A DNA stretch of 64,000 bases from contig NZ_ML708615.1 of assembly GCF_008831305.1 (NCBI RefSeq), forward strand, positions 1 through 64,000. The letters run 5' to 3'. The position numbers and the translations under genes are program-made. The first letter of the stretch is position 1. Each line of letters starts with the position of its first letter. Origin of the DNA: Kocuria coralli (GTDB lineage Bacteria; Actinomycetota; Actinomycetes; Actinomycetales; Micrococcaceae). The notes beneath the pieces are model-generated. The model was not told the DNA's origin and made no database searches. It worked only from the letters and a program-made list of their open reading frames with translations. This document shows, piece after piece, positions 17,260 to 26,657 of the stretch.

Positions 17260-18581
17260 CAGATCCTCTCTTCCCGGGAGCGGAGGGGATGCACATTGCC
17301 GGGAAGGTCGTCGTGTCCTGGGTTCGGTCCGCCGTCGTCGCGGCTGCGCGGTCCGCCGGAGGAGTCCCTGGTGACCCGTGTCAGGGACATCACCACTCCC
17401 ACGGCCGCGAGGCACATGATCAGCGAGGTTCCACCGTAACTAATGAACGGCAGGGGGACGCCGATCACGGGAAGCACCCCGGTGACCATCCCGATGTTCA
17501 CGAACGCCTGGCCGATCAGCCAGGCCAGGATGCCGCCCGTGGTGACGCGCTCGAAGGTCGAGGTGCTGCGCAGCAGGACTCGCGCCATCGCCACCGCCAT
17601 CACCGCGAAGAGCACGAGGATGAACACGGTGCCGATCAGGCCGAGCTCCTCGCCGATGATCGCGAAGATGTAGTCGTTGTGGGCTTCGGGGACGTAGTTG
17701 TACTTGGAGCGCGATTGCCCCAGCCCGACTCCCCACCAGCCGCCGGTGGCCAGCGCCGCCATGCCCTGCTGCGCCTGCCAGCAGGACCCGGCGACGTCGC
17801 AGTCGCCGGTGATCCAGCCGGTGACCCGCTCCATGCGGTGCGGCGCCATGACCACCGCGAGCGCCCCGAGGGCGGCCGCACCGAGGCCGGCGACGACGAA
17901 CAGCAACCGCGGCGCCCCGGCGAAGTACAGGGCCGCGGCGTAGATCAGCCCGAAGATGATGGCCGTGCCGGCGTCTCCGCCCCACGCCACGCCGGCGAGC
18001 GGGAGGCCCACGATGGCCAGGGACGGCCACAGGAAGCCCTTGATCCCGCGGATCGTCCCCTCACGGCGGCCGAAGTACCAGCCCAGCATGATGGCCACGG
18101 CCAGCTTGGCCGCCTCGGAGGGCTGGAAGGTGAAACCGCCCAGGTTGATCCAGTTCTGGTTGCCGTTGACCTCGTAGCCGAACAGGATCACGGACAGCAC
18201 CCCGGCGGAGGCCACCCAGAAGGCGACCGGTGCGAAGCGCCGGTAGACACGCGACGGCACGAGGGACAAGGTGAACATGGCCACGACCCCGAACAGGCCC
18301 AGGAACGCCTGCCGGGTGAAGTAGTAGAAGGCGGACCGGTCCGCCGAGATCGACTCCACCGCCGAGGAGGAGAGCACCATCATGCAGCCGAAGGCGAAGA
18401 GCAGGATCGCGCTGGCAGCCAGGGCGTAGTACGAGTGCACGAGGGGTCCGTCGTGCACCCAGTCCCAGATCCGGCGCAGGATGCCCGCCCCGGCCGCCGG
18501 AGGGCGGTACCGGTCGGAGTCCTCGTCCGCGCGGCGGACCGCGCTGACGGTACTGGACTTCGAGCCACCCCGCGGGCTCAT
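17259..18581 (-). CDS. ftsW: Peptidoglycan glycosyltransferase FtsW
   Basis: FtsW is the SEDS-family septal polymerase that joins lipid II into glycan strands, working with FtsI. There are about ten membrane segments between residues 50 and 405. SEDS landmarks include the [18 protein letters not shown] motif and [20 protein letters not shown]; the conserved Asp of the large extracellular loop lies there. The final segment [15 protein letters not shown] is also diagnostic. The cytoplasmic N terminus (about 45 residues) is Arg/Ser-rich and the C-terminal tail is Arg/Asp/Gly-rich. The ATG overlaps the murD stop by four bases (ATGA). Length is 440 residues. Confidence 0.96.
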   Translation of the reverse strand: MSPRGGSKSSTVSAVRRADEDSDRYRPPAAGAGILRRIWDWVHDGPLVHSYYALAASAILLFAFGCMMVLSSSAVESISADRSAFYYFTRQAFLGLFGVVAMFTLSLVPSRVYRRFAPVAFWVASAGVLSVILFGYEVNGNQNWINLGGFTFQPSEAAKLAVAIMLGWYFGRREGTIRGIKGFLWPSLAIVGLPLAGVAWGGDAGTAIIFGLIYAAALYFAGAPRLLFVVAGLGAAALGALAVVMAPHRMERVTGWITGDCDVAGSCWQAQQGMAALATGGWWGVGLGQSRSKYNYVPEAHNDYIFAIIGEELGLIGTVFILVLFAVMAVAMARVLLRSTSTFERVTTGGILAWLIGQAFVNIGMVTGVLPVIGVPLPFISYGGTSLIMCLAAVGVVMSLTRVTRDSSGGPRSRDDGGPNPGHDDLPGNVHPLRSREERI

Positions 18582-20131
18582 GACAGGCGCTCCACCAGGG
18601 CCGCCACGCTGTTCGTGAAGGCGTCGCCGCGGTGGGCGTAGTCCCTGAACTGGTCCATCGACGCCGCCGCCGGGGCCATGAGCACGGTGTCACCGTCCAC
18701 GGCCACCCGCTGGGCCGATTCGACGGCCCGCGCCATCACGGCGTCGCCGTCGTGGAGATCTATGCCGTCCACGGGGATCACCGGAACCTCCGGGGCCAGC
18801 TCGGTCAGGGCGGCCAGGAGCTTCTCGTTGTCCGTGCCGATCACCACCACGGCTCGGAGGCGTTTGGCGTGCCGGGCCACCAGGTCGTGGGTGTCCGTGC
18901 CCTTGGCCAGGCCGCCGGCGATCCACACGACCGAGTCGAAGGCCGAGAGGGAGGCATCGGCGGCATGCGGGTTCGTGGCCTTGGAGTCGTTGACCCAGAC
19001 CACGCCGTGGGTCTTGGCGACAGGCTGGATCCGGTAGGCCCCGGGCTCGAAGGCCCGCAGTCCCGTCCCGATGTCCTCGGGGTCCACGCCGGCGGCCCTG
19101 GCCAGGGCCGCTGCGGCCAGGGCGTTGGCCACACCGTGCACGGTGGGCACCGGCTTCAAATCCGTCACCGCGGCCAGCTCGAAGGCCTGGTTCCGGCGAT
19201 CCTGCAGGAACGCACGGTCGACCAGCAGGTCCTCGACGACGCCGAGCATGGAGGGCTCGGGGTGGCCCGCGGTGAACCCGATGGCCCGGCAGCCTTCGAC
19301 CACGTCGGCCTCCTCGACCATCCGCAGGGTGCGTTCGTCGGCCGCGTTGTAGACGGCGGCCAGCTTGCAGTTCTCGTACACCCGTGACTTGTCGGCCACG
19401 TACTCATCGAACCCCCCGTGCCAGTCCACGTGGTCCTCGGCCACGTTGAGGCACACGGCCGCCAGCGGCGACAGGGAGTACTGCCAGTGCAGCTGGAAGC
19501 TGGACAGCTCCACGGCCAGCACGTCGTATTCGACCGGGTCCCGCAGGGCGTCCAGGATCGGGGTCCCGACGTTGCCGACGGCGATCGCCTTCAGGCCCCC
19601 GGCCTGGAGCATGGCCTCGGTCATCTGGACCGTGGTGGTCTTGCCGTTGGTTCCGGTGATGCACAGCCATTCCGCGGTCTTGCGCCCCGCGCGTTCGCGG
19701 ATCCGCCAGGCGAGTTCCACGTCTCCCCAGATCTGCACGCCCTCTCCCACGGCGGCCGCCAGCAGCGGGTGCCCGGGGCGCACCCCGGGGGAGGTCACCA
19801 CGAGTTCGGGATGCATCCCGTCGACGGCGGGCAGCGCAACCATCGCCGGCTCGCCCAGCAGCACCTCGGCGGCGCCGACGATCCTCAGGGTCTCCGCCTT
19901 GGCTCGGTTCTGCTCGGAGTCCTGCCCGTCCACGACGACGACCCGGGCGCCCAGCTCGATCAGGGTGTCCGCGGCGGCGAAACCGGAGATCCCGATGCCC
20001 ACGACCACCACGCGCAGGCCCTGCCAGTCGGCATCCCAGCTGGTCAGCCCCTCGAGCCTCGCGTCGTTCAGGACCGGATTGGCGTTACGTGCGGCAATCA
20101 CCGGAAGCTCCCCCCGTTGTGGATCAGCCAT
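18578..20131 (-). CDS. murD: UDP-N-acetylmuramoyl-L-alanine--D-glutamate ligase
   Basis: MurD adds D-glutamate to UDP-MurNAc-L-Ala. The N-terminal Rossmann motif is VVVVGIGISGFAAADTL, the ATP loop GTNGKTTTVQM, and the ligase signature NVAEDHVDWHG. C-terminal Mur domain motifs include VNDSKATNPHAADAS (carbamylated-lysine region) and LMAPAAASMDQFRDY. Length is 517 residues, somewhat longer than the usual 450-480, partly from an N-terminal leader of about 35 residues. The start codon lies 34 bases inside the end of mraY; a later start would also be compatible with the fold. The end overlaps ftsW by four bases. Confidence 0.95.
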   Translation of the reverse strand: MADPQRGELPVIAARNANPVLNDARLEGLTSWDADWQGLRVVVVGIGISGFAAADTLIELGARVVVVDGQDSEQNRAKAETLRIVGAAEVLLGEPAMVALPAVDGMHPELVVTSPGVRPGHPLLAAAVGEGVQIWGDVELAWRIRERAGRKTAEWLCITGTNGKTTTVQMTEAMLQAGGLKAIAVGNVGTPILDALRDPVEYDVLAVELSSFQLHWQYSLSPLAAVCLNVAEDHVDWHGGFDEYVADKSRVYENCKLAAVYNAADERTLRMVEEADVVEGCRAIGFTAGHPEPSMLGVVEDLLVDRAFLQDRRNQAFELAAVTDLKPVPTVHGVANALAAAALARAAGVDPEDIGTGLRAFEPGAYRIQPVAKTHGVVWVNDSKATNPHAADASLSAFDSVVWIAGGLAKGTDTHDLVARHAKRLRAVVVIGTDNEKLLAALTELAPEVPVIPVDGIDLHDGDAVMARAVESAQRVAVDGDTVLMAPAAASMDQFRDYAHRGDAFTNSVAALVERLS

Positions 20132-21267
20132 TCACCGTAGAACACGGCCAGGGACACGGCGACGAACAGACCGGCGATGATCCAGAAACGGACCACCACG
20201 GTCACCTCCTGCCAGCCCTTGAGCTCGAAATGATGTTGCAGGGGCGCCATCTTGAAGATGCGCTTGCCCCCCGAGATCTTGAACCAGCCCACCTGGAGGA
20301 TCACCGACACGGTGATCAGCACGAACAGCCCGGCCAGCGTCACCAGCAGCAGTTCCGTGCGGGACAGCACGGCGAACGCCGCCAGCGCGCCGCCCAGGCC
20401 CAGCGACCCGGTATCGCCCATGAAGATCTTGGCCGGGGAGGTGTTCCACCAGAGGAACCCGATCAGGGCCCCGATCAGGCCTGCGGCCAGCACGGCCAGA
20501 TCCGACGGGTCCCGGACGGTGTAGCACAGCGCGCCCGTGGTCGGATCGGAGCACAGGTTATCGCTCTGCCACATCGAGATCAGCAGGTAGCCGGAGAACA
20601 CCAGGATGGCCGTTCCCGTGGCCAGGCCGTCGAGCCCGTCGGTGAGGTTCACGGCGTTGGTCGTCGCCGTGGCGATCAGGTTCACCCAGATCACGAACAG
20701 GATCAGTCCCACGATCACCAGGGCGACCGTCCGCCCGGAGGTGAGCGCCTCGACGAGGCCTCCCGAGAACTGCCCGAATCCGAGATCCAGCGGGGTGTCC
20801 CGGGTCGTGGAGATCGCCGTGGACCCCGGGGTCTGCCCCTCGCCATTGGGGAACAGGAGGGCGAGCACGCCGAAGGCCGAGCCGATCAGGCCCTGCAGCA
20901 GGATCTTGCCCTTGGGCGTCAGGCCGAGGTTCTGCTTCTTGGTGATCTTGGTGAAATCGTCGATCGCGCCGACGAAGCCCATGCCCAGCATCAGGAACAG
21001 CGCCAGCAGCCCCGAGATCGTGGGGCCGGTCCACTGCCCGGTCAGGAGGCCGACCACCAGGTGCGAGATCAGATAGGCCACGGTGGCGGCGCCCAGGATG
21101 GCCACGCCGCCCATGGTGGGGGTGCCCCGTTTGGTCTGGTGGCTGGAGGGCCCGTCCTCCCGGATGAACTGTCCGTAGCCCTGCCGCTGCACCACCTTGA
21201 TGAACGCCGGCGTGCCGAACAGCGAGAGGACCAGGCCCAGGAAGCCCGCTACGAGAATCTGGATCAT
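20098..21267 (-). CDS. mraY: Phospho-N-acetylmuramoyl-pentapeptide transferase
   Basis: MraY transfers phospho-MurNAc-pentapeptide from UDP to undecaprenyl phosphate, making lipid I. Ten membrane segments are visible. Signature segments are KRGTPTMGGVAIL, FVGAIDDFTKI, the catalytic NAVNLTDGLDGLATG, and FMGDTGSLGLGG; the His-rich loop PLQHHFELKGW is also present. Length is 389 residues, slightly over the usual 330-370 because of an extended loop after about residue 150. The ATG overlaps the murF stop by four bases. Confidence 0.97.
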   Translation of the reverse strand: MIQILVAGFLGLVLSLFGTPAFIKVVQRQGYGQFIREDGPSSHQTKRGTPTMGGVAILGAATVAYLISHLVVGLLTGQWTGPTISGLLALFLMLGMGFVGAIDDFTKITKKQNLGLTPKGKILLQGLIGSAFGVLALLFPNGEGQTPGSTAISTTRDTPLDLGFGQFSGGLVEALTSGRTVALVIVGLILFVIWVNLIATATTNAVNLTDGLDGLATGTAILVFSGYLLISMWQSDNLCSDPTTGALCYTVRDPSDLAVLAAGLIGALIGFLWWNTSPAKIFMGDTGSLGLGGALAAFAVLSRTELLLVTLAGLFVLITVSVILQVGWFKISGGKRIFKMAPLQHHFELKGWQEVTVVVRFWIIAGLFVAVSLAVFYGEWLIHNGGSFR

Positions 21268-22886
21268 GAGGGGTTCACCCCTGTTTCCGCGTCCCGGCTT
21301 CCGCCGTCGGAGGCGTCATGGTGTCCGGGCCGGTGGGAATCACCGGCGGAGAGCCACTCCCCCGTGACGCTCGGGGCGTCGTTGGCTGCGGCCGGTTCAC
21401 GGGCTGTGGCACCGTCCGCCGCGGCCACACGGTCCCCCAGGCGATTGAGCCCTGCGGCGTTGGAGGACTTGAACAGGACGATGTCCCCGGGGGCCAGCTC
21501 CTCCGCCAGCAGGGCCTCGGCGGCCTCGGCGTCGGGGACCCAGGTGGCCTCGTTGCCCCACGAGCCCTCCAGATGGGCGGCGTTGTACACGGGCCGGGCC
21601 ACCTCGCCCACGGCGATGAGCTTGGAGATGTTCAGCCGCACCACCTGCCGTCCGATGGCGTCGTGTTCGTCCACGGAGACGTCCCCGAGCTCCAGCATGC
21701 CGCCCAGGATGGCCCAGGTGCGCCGTGACGGCTTGTCGCCACGGGGGCGCCCCAGTTCGGCCAGGGTCTGCAGGGCTGCGCGCATGGACTGCGGGTTGGC
21801 GTTGTAGGCGTCGTTGATCACGGACACCCCGTCGGGGCGCTCGGTCCGCTCCATGCGCCAGCGGCTGCCGGCGCCGCGATTGCGCAGGGCCCCGACGATC
21901 GTCTCGGGCGCGATCCCCGAGACGAAGGCCGCGGCCGCGGCCGCCAGGATGTTGCTCACGTGATGGGCGCCGATCAGCCCGGAGACCACACGATGCTCCG
22001 ACCCGTCCGGGAAGTGCAGCGTGAAGGAGGGGTGGCCGTCGTCGTCGGTGGAGATGTCCGAGGCGCGGACCCTGACGTCATCCGCTGCGTCCGGGCCCTG
22101 ACCCTCCCCGGTGCCGAAGAGCACCACGGGGGCCTGGGTGCGGGTCCGCATGCCGCGGACGCGGGGGTCGTCCTCGTTGAGCACGGCCACCCCCTGAGGG
22201 GTCAGGGACTCGACCAGCTCGCCCTTGGCGATCGCGATGTTCTCCACGCCCCCGAACTCGCCGGCATGCGCCGAACCCACGCACAGGACCACGCCGACGT
22301 CGGGGCGGGCGATCCCGCACAGGTACTCGATATTGCCGATGTGAGTGGCCCCCATCTCGACGACCAGGTACCGGGTGTCCTCCGTGGCCGTGAAGACGGT
22401 GAGGGGCAAACCGACCTCGCCGTTGTAGGAGCCGCGCGGAGCCACGGTGGGGCCCTCCGAGGCGAAGATCGAACGCAGCAGGTCCTTGGTGGTGGTCTTG
22501 CCCACCGACCCGGTGACGGCAACGACCTGGAGCTCCCGCCGTTCCCGTAGATACTCGACGACCCAGTGCGCCAGGGCGCCCATGGCCTCGACCACATCGT
22601 CCACCTGGACGGAGGGGAAGACGGTGGCGTCCTCGGCGGCCACGGGCCGTTCGACGAGCGCGAGCCTGGCTCCGCCGTCGAAGGCCTTGCCGACGAACAC
22701 GTGGCCGTCGGTGACCTCCCCGGGCTTGGCCACGAACAGCGTCCCGTCCACCACTTCGCGGGAGTCGGTCGTGACATGGTCGATCACGGGTAGCTCGGCG
22801 TCCGCCACGTTGTCCAGTCCGAGCACGGTTCCTCCCGTGATCTCGGCGATGCGGTGCGCGTTGAGGGGTATCACCTGCGCTCCCAC
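21264..22886 (-). CDS. murF: UDP-N-acetylmuramoyl-tripeptide--D-alanyl-D-alanine ligase
   Basis: MurF adds the D-Ala-D-Ala dipeptide to complete the pentapeptide precursor. The ATP loop is GSVGKTTTKDLLR; further Mur motifs are VEMGATHIGNIEYL, NEDDPRVRGM, and VINDAYNANPQSMRAAL. The C-terminal domain has AILGGMLELG and LFKSSNAAGL. Its 540 residues include an extra C-terminal tail of about 50 residues (Gly, Asp, Ser, His rich) absent from most homologs. The start lies 16 bases inside murE, and MGAQVIPLNAHRIAEITGG is the usual N-terminal pattern. Confidence 0.95.
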   Translation of the reverse strand: MGAQVIPLNAHRIAEITGGTVLGLDNVADAELPVIDHVTTDSREVVDGTLFVAKPGEVTDGHVFVGKAFDGGARLALVERPVAAEDATVFPSVQVDDVVEAMGALAHWVVEYLRERRELQVVAVTGSVGKTTTKDLLRSIFASEGPTVAPRGSYNGEVGLPLTVFTATEDTRYLVVEMGATHIGNIEYLCGIARPDVGVVLCVGSAHAGEFGGVENIAIAKGELVESLTPQGVAVLNEDDPRVRGMRTRTQAPVVLFGTGEGQGPDAADDVRVRASDISTDDDGHPSFTLHFPDGSEHRVVSGLIGAHHVSNILAAAAAAFVSGIAPETIVGALRNRGAGSRWRMERTERPDGVSVINDAYNANPQSMRAALQTLAELGRPRGDKPSRRTWAILGGMLELGDVSVDEHDAIGRQVVRLNISKLIAVGEVARPVYNAAHLEGSWGNEATWVPDAEAAEALLAEELAPGDIVLFKSSNAAGLNRLGDRVAAADGATAREPAAANDAPSVTGEWLSAGDSHRPGHHDASDGGSRDAETGVNPS

Positions 22887-24541
22887 CGTCCTTCCTGCAT
22901 CTCGTCAAGCGCTGCGCGCAGTTCGGCGCGATCGTCGAGCGGATGGTCCACACCGGCGATTTCCTGAACGGTCTCATGCCCGCGTCCGGCCACGATCACG
23001 GAGTCCTGGGGTCCGGCCATCTGCACCGCGGACCGGATGGCCACTGCCCTGGGTGAAATCTCATACACCTCAACGGCGCGTGCGGTGCCGGCTTCGACCA
23101 GCGATCGTGCCCCGGCCGCCACCTCCTCGCGGATCGCCGCCGGGTCCTCGCCGTGGGGGTCGTCGTCGCTGATGATCACCACGTCCGCCTCGCGTGCGGC
23201 GATCTCGCCCATCAGCGGGCGTTTGGTCCGGTCCCGGTCGCCGGTGGCCCCGAAGACCAGGATCACCCGGCCGTCCCCGTCCGGCGGGTCCACGGCAGCC
23301 AGCGCCCGTGCCAGGGCATCGGGGTTGTGCGCGAAGTCGACGACGGCGGTGGGCTCCGTCCCGATGAGCTGCATGCGCCCTGGGACGTCCGTGGTGAGCG
23401 GGTCGTCGTCGTCGAGGACCCGCTGCAGGGTCTCGAGCTCGACGCCCGAGGCCAGGATCATCAGAGCGGCCAGGGCGGCGTTGGCCACGTTGAACTCGCC
23501 GGGCAGTCCGGTGCTGACCCTCAGGGAGCGGCCGTCGCGGTGCACGAGTTCGAAGCGGTGGCCGATTCCCCTGCGGGACATCGAGCGCAGCGTCCAGTCC
23601 GCACCGCGCCGGTCGGGGTCCTCCTCGCGGTCGGCCACCACGCCCCCGCGCATGGCGAAGACGTCCACGTTCTCCGCCCCGAGCTGGGCTCGGGCGTGGC
23701 GGGCCATCCTGATCCCCCACTCGTCGTCGTCATCGGCCACGGCGATCACCGCGCGCTGCGTCCGCTCCGGCGTGAACAGCTGGGCCTTGACGCCGAAGTA
23801 GGCCTCCATGGTCCCGTGCAGGTCCAGGTGGTCCTGGGTGAGGTTGGTGAACCCGGCGACGTCGTAGCGGATGCCGTCCACCCGGTGGAAGGCGATGGCG
23901 TGGGAGGAGACCTCCATGGAAGCGGCCGTCATGCCCGACTCGCGCATGACCGAGAGCAGGGCGTGGACCGTGGGCGCCTCCGGGGTGGTCAGGCGCGAAG
24001 GGATCCGCTGCCCGCCGGCGAGGATCTCGATGGTGCCGATCAGGCCCGTGGTCTCCCCCAGGGCGCGCAGGATCGAGTTCGTGAAGTAGGTGGTGGTGGT
24101 CTTGCCGTTGGTACCGGTCACGGCGAACAGCGAGAGCCCGCTGCCGTCCTCGGGCTGGGAGTCGTACACGGCCCGAGCGATTGCGCCGACCTGGGAGCGG
24201 GGGTCGGGGGTGACGACGACGGGCAGGCCGGGGTCGGAGCCCAGGATCTGCGCGCCGGCGGGGTCCGTGAGCACGGCCGCGGCGCCGGCCTCGCGCGCCG
24301 AGCGCGTGAAGTCCGCCCCGTGGAACCGGGCACCCGGAAGCGCGGCGTAGAGGTCACCGGAGCGCACGGAGCGGGAGTCGATGCTGACCCCCGAGATGGC
24401 GATCTCGTCCGGATCGGCGTTCTGCGGGACGTGGAGCAGCTGCCCACCGGTCGCCGAGGCCAGGCGGCTCAGGGCTACCGCGGAGACGCCTGCCGGCCGC
24501 AGCGACGCGGCATCGGTGGCGATCTCCGGTGAGTTCTCCAT
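22871..24541 (-). CDS. murE: UDP-N-acetylmuramoyl-L-alanyl-D-glutamate ligase MurE (probably L-lysine-adding)
   Basis: MurE adds the third residue of the stem peptide. The ATP loop is GTNGKTTTTYFTN, and other Mur motifs include NLTQDHLDLHGTME and VDFAHNPDALARAL. The amino-acid pocket motif, DNPR in diaminopimelate-adding enzymes, reads DDDPHGEDP here, so DAP is unlikely and L-lysine fits the Micrococcaceae. I chose the ATG at 24541 (556 residues; TTGGAG just upstream and AGGAAGGA slightly further); an in-frame ATG at 24622 would add 27 basic residues. A 280-base spacer with a possible TAGACT -10 box separates it from ftsI, so the murE-ftsQ run may have an internal promoter. Confidence 0.95.
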   Translation of the reverse strand: MENSPEIATDAASLRPAGVSAVALSRLASATGGQLLHVPQNADPDEIAISGVSIDSRSVRSGDLYAALPGARFHGADFTRSAREAGAAAVLTDPAGAQILGSDPGLPVVVTPDPRSQVGAIARAVYDSQPEDGSGLSLFAVTGTNGKTTTTYFTNSILRALGETTGLIGTIEILAGGQRIPSRLTTPEAPTVHALLSVMRESGMTAASMEVSSHAIAFHRVDGIRYDVAGFTNLTQDHLDLHGTMEAYFGVKAQLFTPERTQRAVIAVADDDDEWGIRMARHARAQLGAENVDVFAMRGGVVADREEDPDRRGADWTLRSMSRRGIGHRFELVHRDGRSLRVSTGLPGEFNVANAALAALMILASGVELETLQRVLDDDDPLTTDVPGRMQLIGTEPTAVVDFAHNPDALARALAAVDPPDGDGRVILVFGATGDRDRTKRPLMGEIAAREADVVIISDDDPHGEDPAAIREEVAAGARSLVEAGTARAVEVYEISPRAVAIRSAVQMAGPQDSVIVAGRGHETVQEIAGVDHPLDDRAELRAALDEMQEGRWERR

Positions 24542-24700
24542 ACTCTCCAAGGTGTCCTTCCTGACATGCCTGACATGGTGCCGGACGGGGCCGGCTCTGC
24601 TCTTCGAACGTTCGATACGCACGGGGTCCGCCCTCCGGCCAGGCTCCGTGCATCGACCATGGCGGGGAGGGCTGCGGGGGTCCGTTCCGGGCTTCAGCCG

Positions 24701-24706
24701 AGTCTA
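24701..24706 (-). promoter_or_regulatory. Possible -10 box upstream of murE
   Basis: TAGACT on the minus strand lies in the 280-base ftsI-murE spacer, about 160 bases before the chosen murE start. It matches the TAnnnT consensus of actinobacterial sigma-A promoters. No convincing -35 is seen at 16-19 bases. Confidence 0.35.
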
Positions 24707-24784
24707 GCGATCTCGTCCCGCCTCGGCCGTACACGTCGGGCGAGCCCTGCGTTTTCTCCTCCCGTGTTCTCTTGCCCGTGCTCT

Positions 24785-24820
24785 GTTCGGGTTCATCGGT
24801 TCGGGTTCATCGGTTCGGGG
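24785..24820. repeat. 14-bp tandem repeat just after ftsI
   Basis: The unit GTTCGGGTTCATCG occurs at 24785-24798 and again, identically, at 24799-24812, followed by a partial third copy (GTTCGGGG, 24813-24820). The array starts one base beyond the ftsI stop codon on the minus strand. Confidence 0.8.
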
Positions 24821-24821
24821 G

Positions 24822-26657
24822 TCAACCAGACGCAGTCCCTTCGTTGCGACCGGCGTCCTTGCCGAAGAACTTGGGAAGGGCCACGGGCTCAGTGGTGGAG
24901 GGGCTGACGCCGTAGTGCCTGAGGACCTCTCCCATGATCTGGCTGAAGACCCCCGATGCGCCGATGGTGCGGACGTCTCCCTCCGGGCGCTGCAGCGTGA
25001 CCGCGACGATGTACTGCGGGTCCTCCATGGGCGCCATACCCACGAACGAGGTGGTGTAGCCGTCGTAGCCGCCCCGCTCCCCGGGGGACTCCGCGGTGCC
25101 TGACTTGCCGCCGGCCCGGTAACCCTCGACGGCGGCGTCCGGCGCGCCGCCGACCGTCACCACGGACTCGAGGATTTCCAGCACCTCGGCGGCCGTCTCC
25201 TCGGAGACCACTCGCCGGGGCTCGGCGGGGTCGGGGGCGGTCCGGGTCCCCTCGGAGTCGATCACCGCTTCCACGATCCTCGGTTCGACCAGGACCCCGC
25301 CGTTGGCGATCGCCTGGAAGATGGTGGCGGTGCGCAACGGCGTCTGGGAGACGCCCTGCCCGAAGAGCACCGTGTACTGCTGCCGGGTGTCCCACGCGGT
25401 CCAGTCGGCCAGCAGGCCGGTGCTCTCGCCGGGGATCTCGATACCGGTGGCGGCCCCGACGCCGAAGTTCCGCAACCACTCGTAGCGCTGCTCCGGGCTG
25501 AGCTCCCGGCCCACCTCGACAGTGCCAGTATTCATCGAGTCCGCGATCACCCCGGCGAACGTCCTGTCCTCCGCCCCGTGGTCGAAGGAGTCCGTGAACG
25601 TCTGTCCGTCGATGGTCAGCTCCGCGGGGACGGGCACCTCGCTGAGGGGCTCGATCTTGCCCTCCTCGAGGGCGGCGGCCGCCGTCAGCGTTTTCTGGGT
25701 GGAGCCGGGTTCCACGGCCGCGCTCACGGACCGGGGCGAGTAGTCGCTCTCGTCGTCGGTACGCCCCGGATCGTTGGGGTCCACCATGCTGGAGTCCGCC
25801 AGGGCGAGCACCTTGCCGTCCGATACCCGCAGGACGACGGCGGTACCCCAGTCGGCATTGAGCTGCTGGACCCGTTCCGCCACGGCCTCCTGGGCGTAGA
25901 ACTGAACGTCGCGGTCCAGGGTCAGCTGGATATTCGATCCGTCGACCGGGGACTCCTCGTCGTGCGGGGCGACGGGGATGCGCACTCCATCGGCACTGAT
26001 CTCGAACACCCTGCTGCCGTCCTCGCCCCTGAGCAGGTCGTCCTGGGAGAGCTCGATGCCCGCGAGGGCTTCGTTGTCACCGCCCATGAAACCCACCACG
26101 GAGCCGCCCAGCTGACCGTTGGGGTAGCTGCGCTGGGACACCGGTTCCGCGGTCACGTAGCCCAGCTGCAGATCCCGGACGGAGTTCCACTGCTCGGGTG
26201 TGGCACCGCGGTAGAGGTATTCGAAGTTCGCGTCCCCGTCCAGGGCGTTCTTCACGTCCTCGTCGGGGATCTGAAGGATGTCCGCCAGGTCCCGGATGGT
26301 GTCCAGGACGGTATTGGTCTCCGAGGAGCCGTCCGGGTTGCGCACGGTGATATCGCCCACCAGCGTCTGGTCCACCGCGATGTCGTAACGCTGGATGCTG
26401 CGGGCGAGCACGGAGCCGTTCCGGTCCAGGATCTCACCGCGCAGCGCGGGTAGCGCCTCCCGGCGCAGGCGGGCGTTCTCCGCGTTCGCCGCCCGGCCGC
26501 TCAGGTCCATGCCCTGGACCCAGACCAGGCGCACGGCCAGCACCACCAGCGCGACCAATCCGAGGACCAGCCCGATGAACTCGCGCCGGTTGACCTGCTC
26601 ATTGGTGAAGGGCGCGTATCCGTCCCGCGCGCCGTCGAAGTCGTTCGTCTCGCTCAC
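24822..26657 (-). CDS. ftsI: Septal peptidoglycan transpeptidase FtsI (PBP3, class B)
   Basis: FtsI cross-links septal peptidoglycan together with FtsW. A membrane anchor spans about residues 27-46. The dimerisation domain begins near RGEILDRNGSVLA. The transpeptidase motifs are S319-T-Q-K322 in VEPGSTQKTL, S374-M-N376 in IADSMNTGTV, and K518-S-G-T in AGGKSGTAE. Length is 611 residues, normal for an actinobacterial FtsI. The family's usual KTG is KSG, a variation seen in other FtsI proteins. The start overlaps the FtsL-like gene stop by four bases. Confidence 0.96.
   Translation of the reverse strand: MSETNDFDGARDGYAPFTNEQVNRREFIGLVLGLVALVVLAVRLVWVQGMDLSGRAANAENARLRREALPALRGEILDRNGSVLARSIQRYDIAVDQTLVGDITVRNPDGSSETNTVLDTIRDLADILQIPDEDVKNALDGDANFEYLYRGATPEQWNSVRDLQLGYVTAEPVSQRSYPNGQLGGSVVGFMGGDNEALAGIELSQDDLLRGEDGSRVFEISADGVRIPVAPHDEESPVDGSNIQLTLDRDVQFYAQEAVAERVQQLNADWGTAVVLRVSDGKVLALADSSMVDPNDPGRTDDESDYSPRSVSAAVEPGSTQKTLTAAAALEEGKIEPLSEVPVPAELTIDGQTFTDSFDHGAEDRTFAGVIADSMNTGTVEVGRELSPEQRYEWLRNFGVGAATGIEIPGESTGLLADWTAWDTRQQYTVLFGQGVSQTPLRTATIFQAIANGGVLVEPRIVEAVIDSEGTRTAPDPAEPRRVVSEETAAEVLEILESVVTVGGAPDAAVEGYRAGGKSGTAESPGERGGYDGYTTSFVGMAPMEDPQYIVAVTLQRPEGDVRTIGASGVFSQIMGEVLRHYGVSPSTTEPVALPKFFGKDAGRNEGTASG

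Noticed and set aside
20089-21807. Open frame of about 570 codons antisense to murD/mraY/murF
   Set aside because: It is antisense to mraY, with no similarity, and its Gln/His/Arg-rich composition is typical of antisense frames at high GC.
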